A DNA stretch of 64,000 nt, taken from Branchiostoma floridae (Eukaryota > Chordata > Leptocardii > Amphioxiformes > Branchiostomatidae). Numbering within the stretch: the first letter of the stretch is position 1; the number at the start of each line of letters is the position of its first letter. The notes beneath the pieces were generated by a model. The model was not told where the DNA came from. It was given only the letters and a program-made list of their open reading frames with translations, and searched no databases. The stretch is taken from assembly GCF_000003815.2 (NCBI RefSeq), contig NC_049980.1, forward strand, positions 28,199,273 through 28,263,272, written 5' to 3'. Positions 11,653 to 24,159 of this stretch are shown here, in pieces. A program made the position numbers and the translations under genes.

Positions 11653-14600
11653 CTACTGTGTCTTGCAGTAGTCCCTCAGTTTGCCCACCCATCCTGCCAG
11701 TGTGTCGTCCACTCGCATCATGAGCAGGTAGGACAGGAGCATGGTGAGGCAGACCACCAGGAACGACACGCCCTCGAAAACGTACCTCGGAGCAAAGATG
11801 TTCCACACCATCAGGTGGTTGCGCAGGTACCCCGCTGTCACCATGGTGCCGCCGAGCTGTCAGGGTGCATGTAAGTTTTTATTTTTCAGCCAAAGGAATA
11901 CAAACTTAAGCATTCATAACATCTACATGTAACTTTACAGCCAGACAGTAGAATCAGGTACTACAACTGTAGGTACATGATAGATTGGTAACTCACTGCA
12001 GGGCTCGAAATACTTTTTTCGGCATACCTCAGAATTTCGGAATTTTAGATCATACTAAAATAGTTCAGGAACCATTGCTATTTTTTCTTTTATACTTAAT
12101 AGGCAGCAACAGTCAATGCAGCTAATGACAATCTATCTACGGCTACATTATTGGACATTTATGTATAAACCCAGTACATGGACCAGTGCAGGTTAGGTGC
12201 AGGTAGACACCAGAAATACCTGCACAGCTCCAATTTTACCTGCACTAACCTGCATATGCAGGTGGTATTTCGAGCCCTGCACTGTCATGTTGGGATGCAC
12301 ATCTGTACATGTGTGATAACTTGTATTTTACCTTGATGATGTTGAAAATGAAGAACTTGCTGTAGAGACGGAGGCTGAGGTGGTACTTACCTTGATGATG
12401 TTGAAAATGAAGAACATGCTGTAGAGACGGAGGCTGTTGAGGCGGTACTCCACCGGGTGTTCATGCAGCACAAACTCGCCCTTCTGCAGCTCGTCCAGGA
12501 CCTCCTGGTTGCCATGGTGACCAGCCGCCAGCTTTCGGTCCATCCACTTCCCTCGGCAGAACGGCCAGACCAGCAGCAGGGGCAGCGAAGCTGAGACAGG
12601 TGAGATGGAACAAGATTTAAAGAAATGAGAAAGAACAAAGGCATAAAGACAGGGGGAACATTTTTCAGTTCTCTCTCCAGTTGAACTTGAATCCAACATT
12701 TGAACGAAAACTGATCATCAAAAGGTGTTGTGGGTTGCTGAAGGTGTGATTTAAGTTTCCTTCACTATGACTATTCAAATACAATTCAATCTCTACAACT
12801 GGATAAAAACGGATATTTATTTCCGGACGTTTCGAGTGACATCCATCACTCTTCTTCAGCTTTGAAAGAATGAACTAGTCAGAACAATTCAATACCAGTA
12901 CAGCTAACTAGAAAAACTGGTTTAACCACTAAATTGTTAGGATCGTATGCAAAAGGTTACTCAAATGCAAATCAAGTTAGCATACTTCAAAGCTGAAGAA
13001 GAGTGATGGATTTCACTCGAAACGTCCGGAAATAAATATCCGTTTTTATCCAGTTGTAGAGATTGAATTGTATTTGAATATTGCTTACCTGGATGTCTAA
13101 CCTTCATAAACCCTTCACTATGACTGTTACACAAATGAAGGTTAGACAGCCAAGTAATCCCAAAAAGAAATTACTCAAGCAAATGATTTTGGAACCAGCT
13201 GCAGTTGTTTGTTTCCAAAATCCTATCCAGTAATTGGAACCCATAACCCAGCAGTGGCATGAACATGATAGTTCAGAGGCAGACTGAGCTGGGGTTGACA
13301 TCTAATACAGAAGTTCCAACCTCTATATATACTGCTAGTATACTGTGGGACTGATGACATACTACAGCAAGTTACACTTACCTGTAAACAGCACCTGAGA
13401 GGCGAACGTGTTCAGCCCAATCAGCACAGCTGGCACGAGGTTGTTGTCGAAGTCTCCGTAGAAACCAGTGAACGCTGACTCGAAGCGGATGGTGGGTATG
13501 GCAGCCTGGTGGCCGGTGTAGAAGAAGTACTGACTGGTCATCAGGCCCCACCCCACCACCACAGGCCACGGCACCTGGGACAGCACTGCAACAGCAACAG
13601 TGACAAATACTTTACTCATGCACTAAAACTAGTCAAGTTATAGAACAAATTTTGGTCCAGACATCCAAATGATTGCTGATGACATATTGCTAATTTTGCA
13701 GAGGTAGGCCCTGTACACAGCCTATCTGAGGGGCCACTAACATTGGTCTCATTATTTAGATAAGTGTAGTCTTTTGGTTGAATGTTTGCTCTAACTAGTC
13801 TAAACAGAGATTGCCAGTCCATAGTCCAACCTTCTGATGAGTGATTTGGACCGAGGATAAGTGTTAATTAGACATTGGAATTACATGTAATAGATTAGGT
13901 TTTGTTTCCAAAGCTTTAATATTTTGCTCGTCTCTTGTGTCTATTCATGGAATGAACAATTCAAAAAGTCATAAATGAATTTTGTGATTCCCGTTGATAG
14001 GTGTGTTGGCCTTACAATGCAACAGAACAGCATATATGTTGTCATTTTACCTAATCTACATTAGCATTGGTCTACTTTCAAGCACATGTACATGAACATA
14101 TAACTTTTAACACGTTAACATAGAAACATAGGTTGTACTTTGTACCATCCTACAAACCTGTTGTTGAAGCCTCTTGACTGAGGCCCTCCTTCCTGACCTG
14201 GGTCCTCTTGACGGCAGCGTGGAACTCAAGGAACAGGCCCATCTGTGTCAGCAGCAGCAGCACTGCTGGAGCCAGGCCGTCCCCCAACAGCAGAGCCACC
14301 AGCTGGCTACACGTCACCGTCACCACTAGGGATGCCGCAGAGTACACCGTGGCCAGTCCGTACACCGCAGGGATGCGCTTGTTGTCCACGTCCCAATCCT
14401 CTTTAGCCGGGTTCCCGTTTTTCGGGGGGAGGGTTCCCCCCCTGCCCTTGACCTGGTTGTAGAGTTTGGACAGTTGCCTGTCCCTGCCTCCGTTCTGGAG
14501 CGTTCTGTCCGGCCCGTAGTAGCTCCTGTCGATCTGCAGCAGGAGGCAGAGCGGCTTCCAGACGATGGAGACAAAGGAGCTAAAGATGATGACGTACACG

Positions 14601-17600
14601 ACTCTGGGGAGGATGACCTGCTCCCAGGCGGGCAGGTTGTCCAACACACGCTGCGGCAGTGCCTGCATAGCCCAGTACAGGGATGTGCACACTGCGGCCA
14701 CCGGTAGAGCGTACTTCACGTTCAGCACGGTTGGCGTCACGCCATCCATGTTCCCGGTCTTGCTCATGAACAGGCGCAGGCTCACGGGAATGAGCGCCAT
14801 GCACGCGGCCGCGAAGAAGTAGCGGGCATTTTTGTGTCCCCCCTTGACGGTGGACAGCGACTTCAGGAAGTGCGGGGTCTCGCACCACCACTGCTCTTCC
14901 CGACAGGCACGGAAGAACATGGACAGCCTGATGCAGAAGCTGAACACCACCACCACGAACAGCAGCAGGAGACTCGGTCTGGTGATGTATCTCCCGATGT
15001 CGAAACTCTTCTCCGCCCGAGCCCTCTTCTGTGTCTGCTCCTTACTGGGTGCACTCTGCCTGTTGAAGTTTGCAGCCAGGAGAAGGCTCCACATCAGAGA
15101 CTGCAGGAGAAATGCTGTGATGGCATCCTCGTTGATCAGGAAACTGTTGGCTCCCAGGCCGCAGGCGTTCCACACGACCAGCATAGTGGCCACTATCCAA
15201 TCAACTGGCTGCTTTTTCAGTGTTCTCCACAGTTCTGGTAGTTTGTATGTTTGTTTTGAGGACTTGTAGGACCATGCCGAGGTCGTGTACCCGATGAAGG
15301 ATCCCAGGCACGGCAGCATGAAAGGGGCCAGCGATGATGTTGTTATTGTGCCGTTGGTGCAAATCTCGGAAACGATACCCAAGATGAACCCCAGCCCGAT
15401 ACCAACGGCTATCCCCGACAGCTGCTTTTCCAGATTATATACAACTCTCCTGTCGTGTGACTGCATAGTTATACAAACACTCGCTATACACGCTAAGCAT
15501 AACACCGATATCCCGCACACCATCGACACCATGTCGAATTTAGCCCAGACCTTACGACACATCTCCTTCACTTCTGATATGTACTTGATGTATCCTTCCT
15601 TTGCTCTCTTTAGAGCTGCAAAAGCATTGTCTGTTGATACTTTTCCATTTATGACTGTCTGATACACATTGTCAATTTCTGCCAGCTGCTTCTGTAACTT
15701 GCTGACCACATCCTTGGGCAGGTCTTCGCCCAACCTTGCATACACGTCCAGATACTTTTTGATCTGGAAGGCGTTTATTCTCAAGGCTTCCACTCCTGTG
15801 ATGTTTCGAGCCCAGTCTGTATGACCTGGTGAGTTGTTTGTTTGTTTGTTGGTAGAGAAGGCGAGAAAGAGTTCAGGAATGACCATGCCCAGGTTGGAGA
15901 AGGGGATGGGAAGGCCCAGGAGGAGGGACAAGGTCGGCACAAAGTCGATCTGGGAAACAGCTTGGCCCTCCTAGAAACAAAAACACAACATTTTTAATCA
16001 AATTGTCTGGTAATTCTTTGTTGGAAGGAATACTTTGCCTGACTACTGTACATATGAATATAACATTATAGAACTTCTGTCTATACCAAGCGTCTTTACG
16101 GAATGGGGGGAATTGACATGACTACAAACATAAAAGACAATGTAAAAGGTAAGATCATTGGGGATAAAAGCAAACAAGGCCTACAAACAAAATTCTACTT
16201 TATAATGTTGTTTTATAATGCAATGGTGTACAATTCCATAGTACTGGTGATAATGGAAGCACACTAGGCACACCTGTTGCTGCAGTGCCCCCTGGAGGAG
16301 TTTGGCGGGACTGTAGATGAAGAGAGCGGCCCCCACCTCATCTGTGCTGTCCCCACCGTGGTCTCCAGTCCTGGTCATGCCGTGGTCCCCCATCACAAAC
16401 AGCACAGTGTCATCTGTCAGCTTGGACATGACAGACCTGAACAACAGATGCAGTGTTGTTTAAGGCAAAATTCTCCTGGTACATCCCCATCTTGTATTCA
16501 GCTAGAATATCTGCTGCCTGTACCCAGGTGTGTTTTGTTTTTGCTTTCCAAACAAAGTATTTAGTAACTTCTGAAAATAATCTAATCAGTTTGGAAGAAC
16601 ATGAAACATTAGAATTTTCTTTTTACACAACCAGTAACATCCCCCCCCCCTCACCTGCCTATGTTTCTTGCTTCATAAGCGTCACCTACATCAACTACAT
16701 TTGTACATATAGCAGTGAGAGGCAGAACTCCAGTCAGAAGCTCTGAGAAAGAAGTCTGATATACATTGTAACGTAAGCAGCTAAGAGACGTTACTGGTTG
16801 TGTATAAAGAAAACTCCAATACCCTAAAGTTAATTAACATTTTCCCTGACCTGATGACACCATCCATCTGTGTGAGTTTCTCCCCCATGGTGGGATGGTA
16901 CGGCCCGAACCTGTGACCCACGTGGTCGACCCCTAGGAAGTGAGCAATCAGGACGTCCCATTCCCCCTCCTCCTCCTCCATCTCGGGTACCAGGTGTTCA
17001 ATGACACCGTTGTCGACTGTGTGGAGGTCCTTCACGTTAAAGGACGGGAAGGGAAACACCTGTGCATACATGATGGACAAAATCACAAACAAGCTTGAGC
17101 AAACATCAGCTTGTGACTTATGCTATCATGGAAAGAAAAAGGAGACTGGTCATAGTTTTGGTTCTATTAACTTGGTTCTATCAACACAGAATTAATACAT
17201 CTTCTCTTTTTTGTACTTCTTAATCTACGTGTTATTTTCCATACACATATTGTACAGTGAAACTTATTCATTATGGTCACCAAGAAATTCAAGGTAAGAA
17301 ATTCTTCACTTGAATTTCAAGATTCAAAGAACTAGTTTACACATCATACCCAGTACACTAAGCATCCAAAGAAAACCCAAAGGCTGGGTAACCAATGTAA
17401 TGTCATTTCTACATACCTTGTGAAACTGTTTTGGGTATAGACCTGTCCATGTATCGTCTCCCATGAAGACGACTTTCCTGTCCAGCCCTGCCAGCTGCTG
17501 GATAATGTTGTCCTCCATCACCTTCAAATCAAGTCAACAACATTTACGATAAATATATGATACACATACAGAGGAAGCAAGAATGTACTATCAGTAGTTG

Positions 17601-18274
17601 ACATGACAACACTAGCAGGAAAGCAAGAAGATCTGGGGGAGAATGGGAGACCTGGCACATCCCATCTTGTATCAGCCAACAAAATTGTATGTCACCATGT
17701 CAGGGGAGGTCGTAATAAATTGCATTATATACGAGCGATCGCGATGATGTCACGGTGACGCAGTGGTAGGCAAAAAGCAGGTGTTTGGCAAACGATTGAT
17801 TTACATGATAACCGGTAATTTGATCTGCTGATTTAAATATCAATTTTTAATCTGGATCTACTGACGTCCTGGTAGGCACCAACCACCGAATACCCCGGAT
17901 ATAAACAACAACAGCGATCGCTCGTATATAATGCATGTGTCTTTTATAATTTTATATTGTCATATGAGGGCTACTGGCAGTTTATTCGTCCTGGGACAGA
18001 GAACATATTTTTTGCAGGAAGCGTGCTTGGAGAACTGTAGTGTCCTTGGGAGGTGAATTGTTGAAGTGTTTCCATTCAGGTCTTTCTATCTAGACAGGGT
18101 ATCAATCAACAAACACACTCACACACAAACACACACACACACGTACATAAATACACACACACACACACAGACACACACACGACACACGTACATACACACA
18201 CACACACGCGTGCGTACACACACACACACACACGTACACATACTACACACACACACACACGTACATACACACAC

Positions 18275-18306
<32 letters not shown>

Positions 18307-18331
18307 ACATACACACACACACACGTACATA

Positions 18332-18362
<31 letters not shown>

Positions 18363-18939
18363 GCGTACATACACACACGAGGCAGGCACAAGCGCTAGCA
18401 AAAACATTAACCTTCCCCTTTTGTCGAAAGTAGCAAGGACAACATGCAACAGCAACAACAACACTCACCTCCGAGCTGGCGAAGTTGCTGCTGACGTCGA
18501 TGAACGTGGGCAGGCTGCCGGTGGTCAGCCCCTTCAGCCGCTGCATGGTGGTGGTCGGAGGGTCCGCCAGGAACTTGAAGAGCGCGCTGCTCTGGGTACG
18601 AGTAGTCAGCAGCTCGTGCAGCACGGGTAGCTTGTTCTGAAACGGCAGGGCGTCCTCCGGACCCAGGGAGGCGTTATACGTCGCGAAGTCGTACCTCAGG
18701 GCGTCCACGATTAGAATGATGGCCTTCTTGAAGTGACGGTTCGTCCAACAGCCTTTCTTTTGCGCTTCTCCGTCTTCTTTCCCCGCCCCTCCCCCCTCGA
18801 TGGGCGACTCCTCGCACGAGCTCTTGATGGGGACTTCCAGGCGGTTTAGAAGAAAACCTTTCGTAAATAGGGTGATCCCTACTACGGAAAGGGCCACCGT
18901 CCATAGTAGCAATCCGAACGTTTTCAGTCCAAGACCCAT
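11653..18939 (-). CDS. PIGO: GPI ethanolamine phosphate transferase 3 (PIG-O)
   Basis: Eight coding exons on the minus strand: 18939-18469, 17521-17417, 17059-16851, 16436-16274, 15970-14158, 13585-13382, 12590-12391 and 11856-11653. All introns are GT/AG and the frame is unbroken (1122 aa; human PIG-O is about 1090, from memory). PIG-O adds ethanolamine phosphate to the third mannose of the GPI anchor in the ER, the later attachment point of the protein. An N-terminal signal-anchor (about 8-31) precedes an alkaline-phosphatase-superfamily lumenal domain. Its metal/nucleophile motifs are IVDALRYDF (D79), [10 protein letters not shown] (127-136), GDDTW (178-182), [10 protein letters not shown] (232-241) and [15 protein letters not shown] (278-292). 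The large exon 5 and exons 6-8 encode many TM helices. YTGHQ (exon 6) and NHLMVW.IFAPR (exon 8) are PIG-O/PIG-N/PIG-G-like C-terminal motifs. All metal ligands appear intact, so it should be active. Confidence 0.97.
11999..12279. mobile_element. 281-bp MITE with CAGGGCTCGAAATAC termini
   Basis: CAGGGCTCGAAATAC at 11999 and GTATTTCGAGCCCTG ending at 12279 are perfect inverted repeats. They are flanked by a CACTG direct repeat on each side (11994-11998 and 12280-12284). The termini resemble hAT-type ends, but a typical 8-bp duplication is not seen. It lies in the last PIGO intron and has no coding capacity. Confidence 0.75.
12332..12390 (-). repeat. Partial duplicate of PIGO exon 7 3' end
   Basis: Directly after the exon 7 donor (minus strand), 59 bp repeat the end of the exon: codons for [15 protein letters not shown] followed by GTAAAATAC. 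The unit also has TCTCTACAG, an acceptor-like site. Using the second donor would change the length by 59 nt and shift the frame, so the first donor (GTAAGTACC at 12390) is the likely functional one. Confidence 0.8.
12772..13080. mobile_element. Foldback element with ~96-bp inverted arms
   Basis: The arm 12772-12868 is an almost exact reverse complement of 12985-13080, around a ~115-bp AT-rich loop. Arms run from TATTCAAATACAATTCAATC to the CTTCTTCAGCTTTGAAAG inner end. No ORF. A similar motif (GAGGAAGG.AGGTGGATGTCTTCCGAAATGTC) near 44240 may be a distant relative. It lies in a PIGO intron. Confidence 0.8.
17721..17934. mobile_element. 214-bp MITE, 22-bp perfect TIRs
   Basis: TGCATTATATACGAGCGATC (17721) is repeated as its exact reverse complement ending at 17934, and the match extends two more bases (GC). 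The interior has no coding potential. It lies in PIGO intron 1. Sharp ends and perfect TIRs suggest a young copy; the family is not recognised. Confidence 0.8.
18112..18372. repeat. (CA)n / ACGTAC microsatellite in PIGO intron 1
   Basis: About 260 bp of CA repeats interrupted by CGTACATA. It begins about 100 bp from the exon 1 donor at 18468. Long artefactual ORFs run through it on both strands, including a 277-codon minus ORF that is PIGO exon 1 reading into the intron. Confidence 0.95.
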
Positions 18940-19027
18940 CTTGTCCTTAAAACTGTCAGAAAATCGTCCATGATTCTGAATCAGCTCTGGCGAGAAAATT
19001 TGTTACGGGCGCAGCCATCTTGGAATC

Positions 19028-19700
19028 GTCGTGAGACAAAAAGCATCCTGGGAAAGGAAGAGTCCATTCACAGCAGGGGGTGACTGCGAAAAGTGTATTA
19101 CAATCTATATCAAAAAGACTGAAATTTCCAGAGGATCCTAGCACATTGAAAACACGTTTCGTGTAATAATAGATGACAAATGAGGACAACAGCAACAAAA
19201 GTTATTGACACGTTAAAGCAAGCGTTTCCAAATAGTCTAAGCAAGGAGGTTGAAAAAAGGAAAGTTTTTCAACCTCCTTGGTCTAAGGTCAAGAATTTAA
19301 TTGAAGTTTATCTATTCAGTTGTCATACCAATTTATTTTCCACACATTTAATGATCATGACAGGCATTATGATTTTTTAGCTTCTTCCTTGCCATTGAAC
19401 CTGTGATGTGTGTTAGGATGAATGTGTATTACATGATAATAAACCATTTTTTTTAATTGATTGATACGTGACCTACATGTAGTGCCACCGAAACCTACAT
19501 GTATGTACGAAACCGGGCTTCCCCGAACCGTGCCCTGTTTCTGGGTCTTTTAGTTCCGCTTTTCTGTCGCAAGTTCCGCTTTTAGTTGAACGGGCAACAA
19601 GAGATCTTATGCCACTTTGTGTGTCCAGATCGGTGTGGATGTAACAGACTTAGTTCGGTGAATTTCTCAGTTGCCGGTGTTTTCAACACTTGAATCATTG
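19028..19700. repeat. PIGO upstream region, partly duplicated further right
   Basis: Segment 19028-19145 (GAGACAAAAAGCATCCTGGG, GGAAGAGTCCAT.CACAGCAG, CTGAAATTTCCAGAGGAT) is repeated at about 22785-22905. Segment 19480-19560 (GAAACCGGGCTTCCCCG) has counterparts near 21775 and 23150. The PIGO promoter presumably lies just right of 18939, but no TATA or other element could be assigned with confidence. Confidence 0.6.
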
Positions 19701-19851
19701 AGAATGGTTAGCAGTTAGGTTCACTGCTGGCCAGTGGCTTTTTCATATTCTCCAAGCAGAGGCTAGTAGCCTTCCCCCAATTGAATATATTTTTTTCAAT
19801 GACATAGACGTTTCGTTACTGGAACGTTTTCTGCCATTAGTAACGTTACAC

Positions 19852-20918
19852 TAAAGCCCCGGTCACAAAGCGCGTACGATTCCTTGCGATTCCTTCCGAT
19901 GCGCAGGATAAGCGCAGTGCGACGTAAGTCGGAAGAAAATCGGAAGCAATGGTTTAAGTATATAAAGCCGTGGTCACAAAGCGCGTAGTGCATCGTGCGA
20001 TGAGGTCATAAGAGCGTGCCTGTGTCAATCGCAGTGAATCATAGTAAATCGGGGAGCGTCGTATGGCGAAAAATAGAGCTGAAATGGATTTTGAACATGT
20101 TCAAAATTTCGCTATCGTCGTAAGATTTTATTTGCCCCCATAGCAGAGTTCATTACGGCAATTTTTGTCTACTGATGAGGTTATAGATTTATGATTTTTT
20201 AGCATGTTGTGATGGTTTCAGTTTTCCCTGATATTGTCGATATTGACGAAAAGGGGAAATATATCAGTCGCAACTGCCACAGTCGCAACAAGAGAACAGC
20301 GCGCCCCGCACAGGTGATGCAGACAATTGTTTGATCGCTTCATGCACGTGAGTTTATAATTAGATCAAATCTCAGCTCTCGTCGGTCTTGGGTCAGTTTA
20401 CCATAATCGTAATAACCATGGGGACAACTCGAACATAAATGCAGGCTCTATGAGTCGGAAATATATATGATATAATGCTTATCATATGATTTTGTATGAT
20501 GGCATCTTTTTGTTGATAGCATATCATGATACGATCTTCGAAAGAGCCTGACACGAAGAGCCGGCAAGCAGGCCGAGATAACCATACCAGTACTCACGCT
20601 TGATTTGAACTTTTGCTTCTAATACTCTTGTTGTCATGGTCTTTTTAGATTTATTTTTACAGTTAAAGATATTATAGGAAGGTATTTAACAGCTATGTCC
20701 ACATTTGTTTGGTTAAAGAAGCACAAAAGCGGTCAGACGGCTATACAGAAGAGACACAAGTGAAAAATCGTGCGACGCTGGAAAAATTTTGAACACCATC
20801 CGATGCGTTGCGATGGCTTGCGATGCTTACGATTTTCTTGCGATGTACTGCGCTCATCGTACGATATGCGGAATAGTCCATCGCAAGGAATCGTACGCGC
20901 TTTGTGACCGGGGCTTTA
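19852..20918. mobile_element. ~1.07 kb TIR DNA transposon (non-autonomous)
   Basis: The ends are TAAAGCCCCGGTCACAAAGC continuing into GCGTACGATTCCTTGCGAT, and its reverse complement ending GGGGCTTTA at 20918 (about 38-bp TIRs). A TA may be the target duplication. A subterminal copy of GGTCACAAAGCGCGTA lies at 19972. The interior holds no transposase-like ORF. Confidence 0.85.
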
Positions 20919-22017
20919 CCGACAGTGCCACGCTGCAAGGTGTGACTGGCTAAACAGAACACAGCAGAGTAGAAAAATACATGAATACACATTGACGTGT
21001 TAGTATTGTGCATCAAGTATACAGCTTGGTCAATATCTGTACTATCGTCATCGAGATCGTTTTTAAGAAATATGTGTAAACATGTATTCATATAAATCAT
21101 ATTGTTTCAATTCTTATGCTAGAATAACTGTATACATTTGTATAACGTTATAAGGAAAGGGAGTTACTTTGCATTGTCGAGATACTTATTTTGATTGAGG
21201 TGGCAACAGACCATGATTGTAGTACATAATTTTTAGTACTACTTCAGCTGACAATGTTGTAAATTTTCTGGATATGATTGTGTAGAAATCTTTGTGCATT
21301 TGTTGCTCAACTGTAAAGCTGGTCCTGTTTTCCACAATGAGGTTTGATAGAACATAGATAACAGACTACTCTGGGAAATTTATAATGACCAACTTCTTTC
21401 GGTACGGTGTGCTGGAGTACCTTAGTCGATTGTTGTCATTTATTATAGCATCCATACATCAATTTGTTTGTTCACGGTTGGAGTGATTTGATACATAATT
21501 GGAAAATAAACTTCACGACACGCAGGAAAGTTACATCTACAGAATATGCATCAGGTGCATATACTATGGGGAAAAATAGTCAAATTTAGCAAGACACGGG
21601 GTCAATTTATGATATTGATTCAATGATCGATAGAAATCATTTAGCTGAGCTATTAGCTACTAAAGTCAACCAATAAGCCATGTCTGCAGCAGGATAACTT
21701 TTTGATATCTATGTTTTTCCTAGTTCATGATATAGAGCATGCATAGTGTATTTCGTTAGTTTCGCCCGTTCATCGAAACCTTTGATACCACGTATGAAAC
21801 TGGGCTTCCCCGCATCATAACAACGTAGACTATTCCCCTGTTGATCACGTTACCTCTTTTAGTTTCTATTTGGTGTAATATGTCATCAGAACAAGAGAAT
21901 GACTTGCTCGGATTCAGACATCACTTTTGTGTGTCCCCTTCGTGTAAACGCCAACAAACGATCTGCCCTTTAGAAGAGTGTAGTTGTCTCCAGCACGCCT
22001 TACACATACTTGGAAAT

Positions 22018-22590
22018 TCAAGTCGTAGCAAACCAGAATGGTAAGCTGTGTTTCGTCTGCCTACTTTCATTTTATTATGGCGTTTCTTATATTGTATACT
22101 GAAATGGTATTTTTCCATGGCCATGGCCGTAACTTGTCGATGGCGGCAAACATTACATATATCTTATGAGGCCAGCTGGTAGAAGACGATACCAGCAGAA
22201 TGCAAAATTTGTTCTATGGCCTTGCATTGAGCAAGCCCGTTGAAAATGACATTTACCGGTAGCTTTCGACGTGGTAGCGACTATTCTACAGCTACAGCTT
22301 GCTCGTCGTCTGTACCATCATAATTAGCAGAAATATGTTCACCTGTCTTGATAACAGTGATAGTGATGATTGCAATTATAGTAGAATACCAATAGATAGA
22401 GCCGAACAATAGTGCAATCTTAAACACTATGTAACATGAAACTTTCGTTGGGTACAACTTCCTTGTGAGACAGTTTCGCTTTCACTTTGTCATGACGTCA
22501 TCATGATTGTGACATTTTCTTTATAGGCTTGCGCTATGGATGAAGGCGAGACTTCCCATTTGAACAGCGGTGGTCATTCACTCCGGTAAA
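22018..22590 (+). other. Candidate 5' exon pair, copy 1 (unassigned gene)
   Basis: An ACCAGAATG/GTAAGCTG donor lies at about 22041 and a TTTATAG/GCTTGCGCTATGGATGAA acceptor at about 22529. Splicing them would give an open frame starting M-ACAMDEGETSHLNSGGHSLR and ending at a CG/GTAAAG donor near 22587. A closely similar pair occurs at 23338-23762. Joint preservation of donor, acceptor and frame in both copies suggests real exons, but no downstream exon was identified. The 25550 gene is a candidate partner. Confidence 0.35.
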
Positions 22591-23337
22591 GTGAATATAC
22601 AAGTTGAGAAATTTATCGTTGCATTAACACTTAACTTAAGATGGCAATGGATTTTTTAAAAAAAGCACTTTTGATTAGAGACAAGACATGCCTTTGAAAA
22701 TACCTATTTTGGTAGCATATATGATCGTTACAGTTTAGCGAGAAATGTTGCAACATTCTCTGACTTATTTTATCCAATGTTGTCGTGAGACTAAAAGCAT
22801 CATCGGAAAGGAAGAGTCCATGCACAGCAGGGGGTGCTGGAAAGCCGGATGTAAACTAATTGTCAATTTCCACATGGACTGAAATTTCTAGAGGATTGTC
22901 ACCTCGATCAAATGAAATGGTGAAATATTTTCACTTTATAATCACTTTTGTCCTGATATATGTAAATTATGTATACTTTGGGACAGCTCACATTATGATA
23001 TCGATTAAGTGATGACATTTATCAACCATTGGCGACTATTTTTAATAAGAGTCATACCTTTGCGAATATTAATCGATGAGTTTGGGGAATTTTTCAAGAT
23101 CATGATAGAGCAAACAGTCTATTTATTTATTTTCGACCTTTCATCTCAACCTCGTGCAAAACTGGGCTTTCCCCGCATTATAATGAAGTGGGAATTCCCC
23201 ATATCATCGCCTTACGTTTTTACGTTCTATTTGGATTTTGTCATCATAACAACCGAAGACTCACTTGGAACCGGACCATACAGACACCACTAGTGCACCT
23301 CCGTGTAAACGCCACACTACTTGGAAATTAAAGTCTC

Positions 23338-23765
23338 GCTTGAGACCAGAATGGTAAGCTGTATTTATTTAGAAAATTCTGTACAAAACTTGTTCTATGG
23401 CCCTGCATTGAACAAAGCCGCTAAAATGCCATTTACCTGTAGCTTTTGACGTGGTAGTGAATGTCAATGCTTGGTCGTCCTCTGTACCATCACAATTAGC
23501 AAAACAATGTATACATGCCTATCTTGATAATAGTGATAATAATAGCGGGATACCAATAGATAAAGTCGAGCAAACGGATGCAAGAACATTGTGTAACATA
23601 AAATTTTGCTGGTTAAAGTTTCCTGGTGACTGCATCTGTATCTGTATAGCCGGTATAATACCGGTATAACACACCAGCTTTTTGTGACGGTTTCTTTATA
23701 GGCTTGCGCTATGGATGAAAGAGAGGCTTCCCTCTTGAACAGCAGTGGTCGTTCGCACCGGTAAG
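23338..23765 (+). other. Candidate 5' exon pair, copy 2 (unassigned gene)
   Basis: A second copy of the unit at 22018-22590: ACCAGAATG/GTAAGCTG near 23353, then TTTATAG/GCTTGCGCTATGGATGAA near 23701. It reads ACAMDEREASLLNSSGRSHR and ends at a consensus CG/GTAAGTG donor near 23761. The donor is stronger than in copy 1. The intervening intron is clearly homologous between copies (the CTATGGCC.TGCATTGA and GTACCATCA.AATTAGCA blocks). Confidence 0.35.
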
Positions 23766-24159
23766 TGAATAGACAATTTCAGAAATGCATCATTGCATTA
23801 ACACTAGAGATAGAATATAAAAATGAAAACATTCTATGCATGTGTAGACTATGCAAGGAAAGATTACACCCAAGAAAGTTGTTTTGGTGGATTAATTTAT
23901 CTCCTTTGACGTGAATCTACGCTAGAAAAAGCCTTCGGGTACAAAGAGAGCAAGTGACGTAGACTCTTGGACTTTGGTAAAGGTGTGATAATCACGAGTA
24001 CATTAGTCACTACCAAATAAAACATGATCGATACCTGACTTGTCAAAGTTCAACGTGTTTGAAGACTACGTAACATTTACAACAGTGTTGTGGCGCTATG
24101 TGAATGGTTATAAGTTGACCCAGCAACCGCGCGGCCGACCCAGCATCTGATTTACTAGC

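Noticed and set aside
14208..15662. Several plus-strand ORFs of 77-145 codons
   Set aside because: They are shadows of the large PIGO exon 5 on the opposite strand.
18106..18468. Extension of the PIGO first exon into a Cys/Val-rich sequence, and the reverse His/Thr ORF
   Set aside because: This is the CA microsatellite read through past a good donor (GTGAGT at 18468); exon 2 continues the known PIGO sequence.
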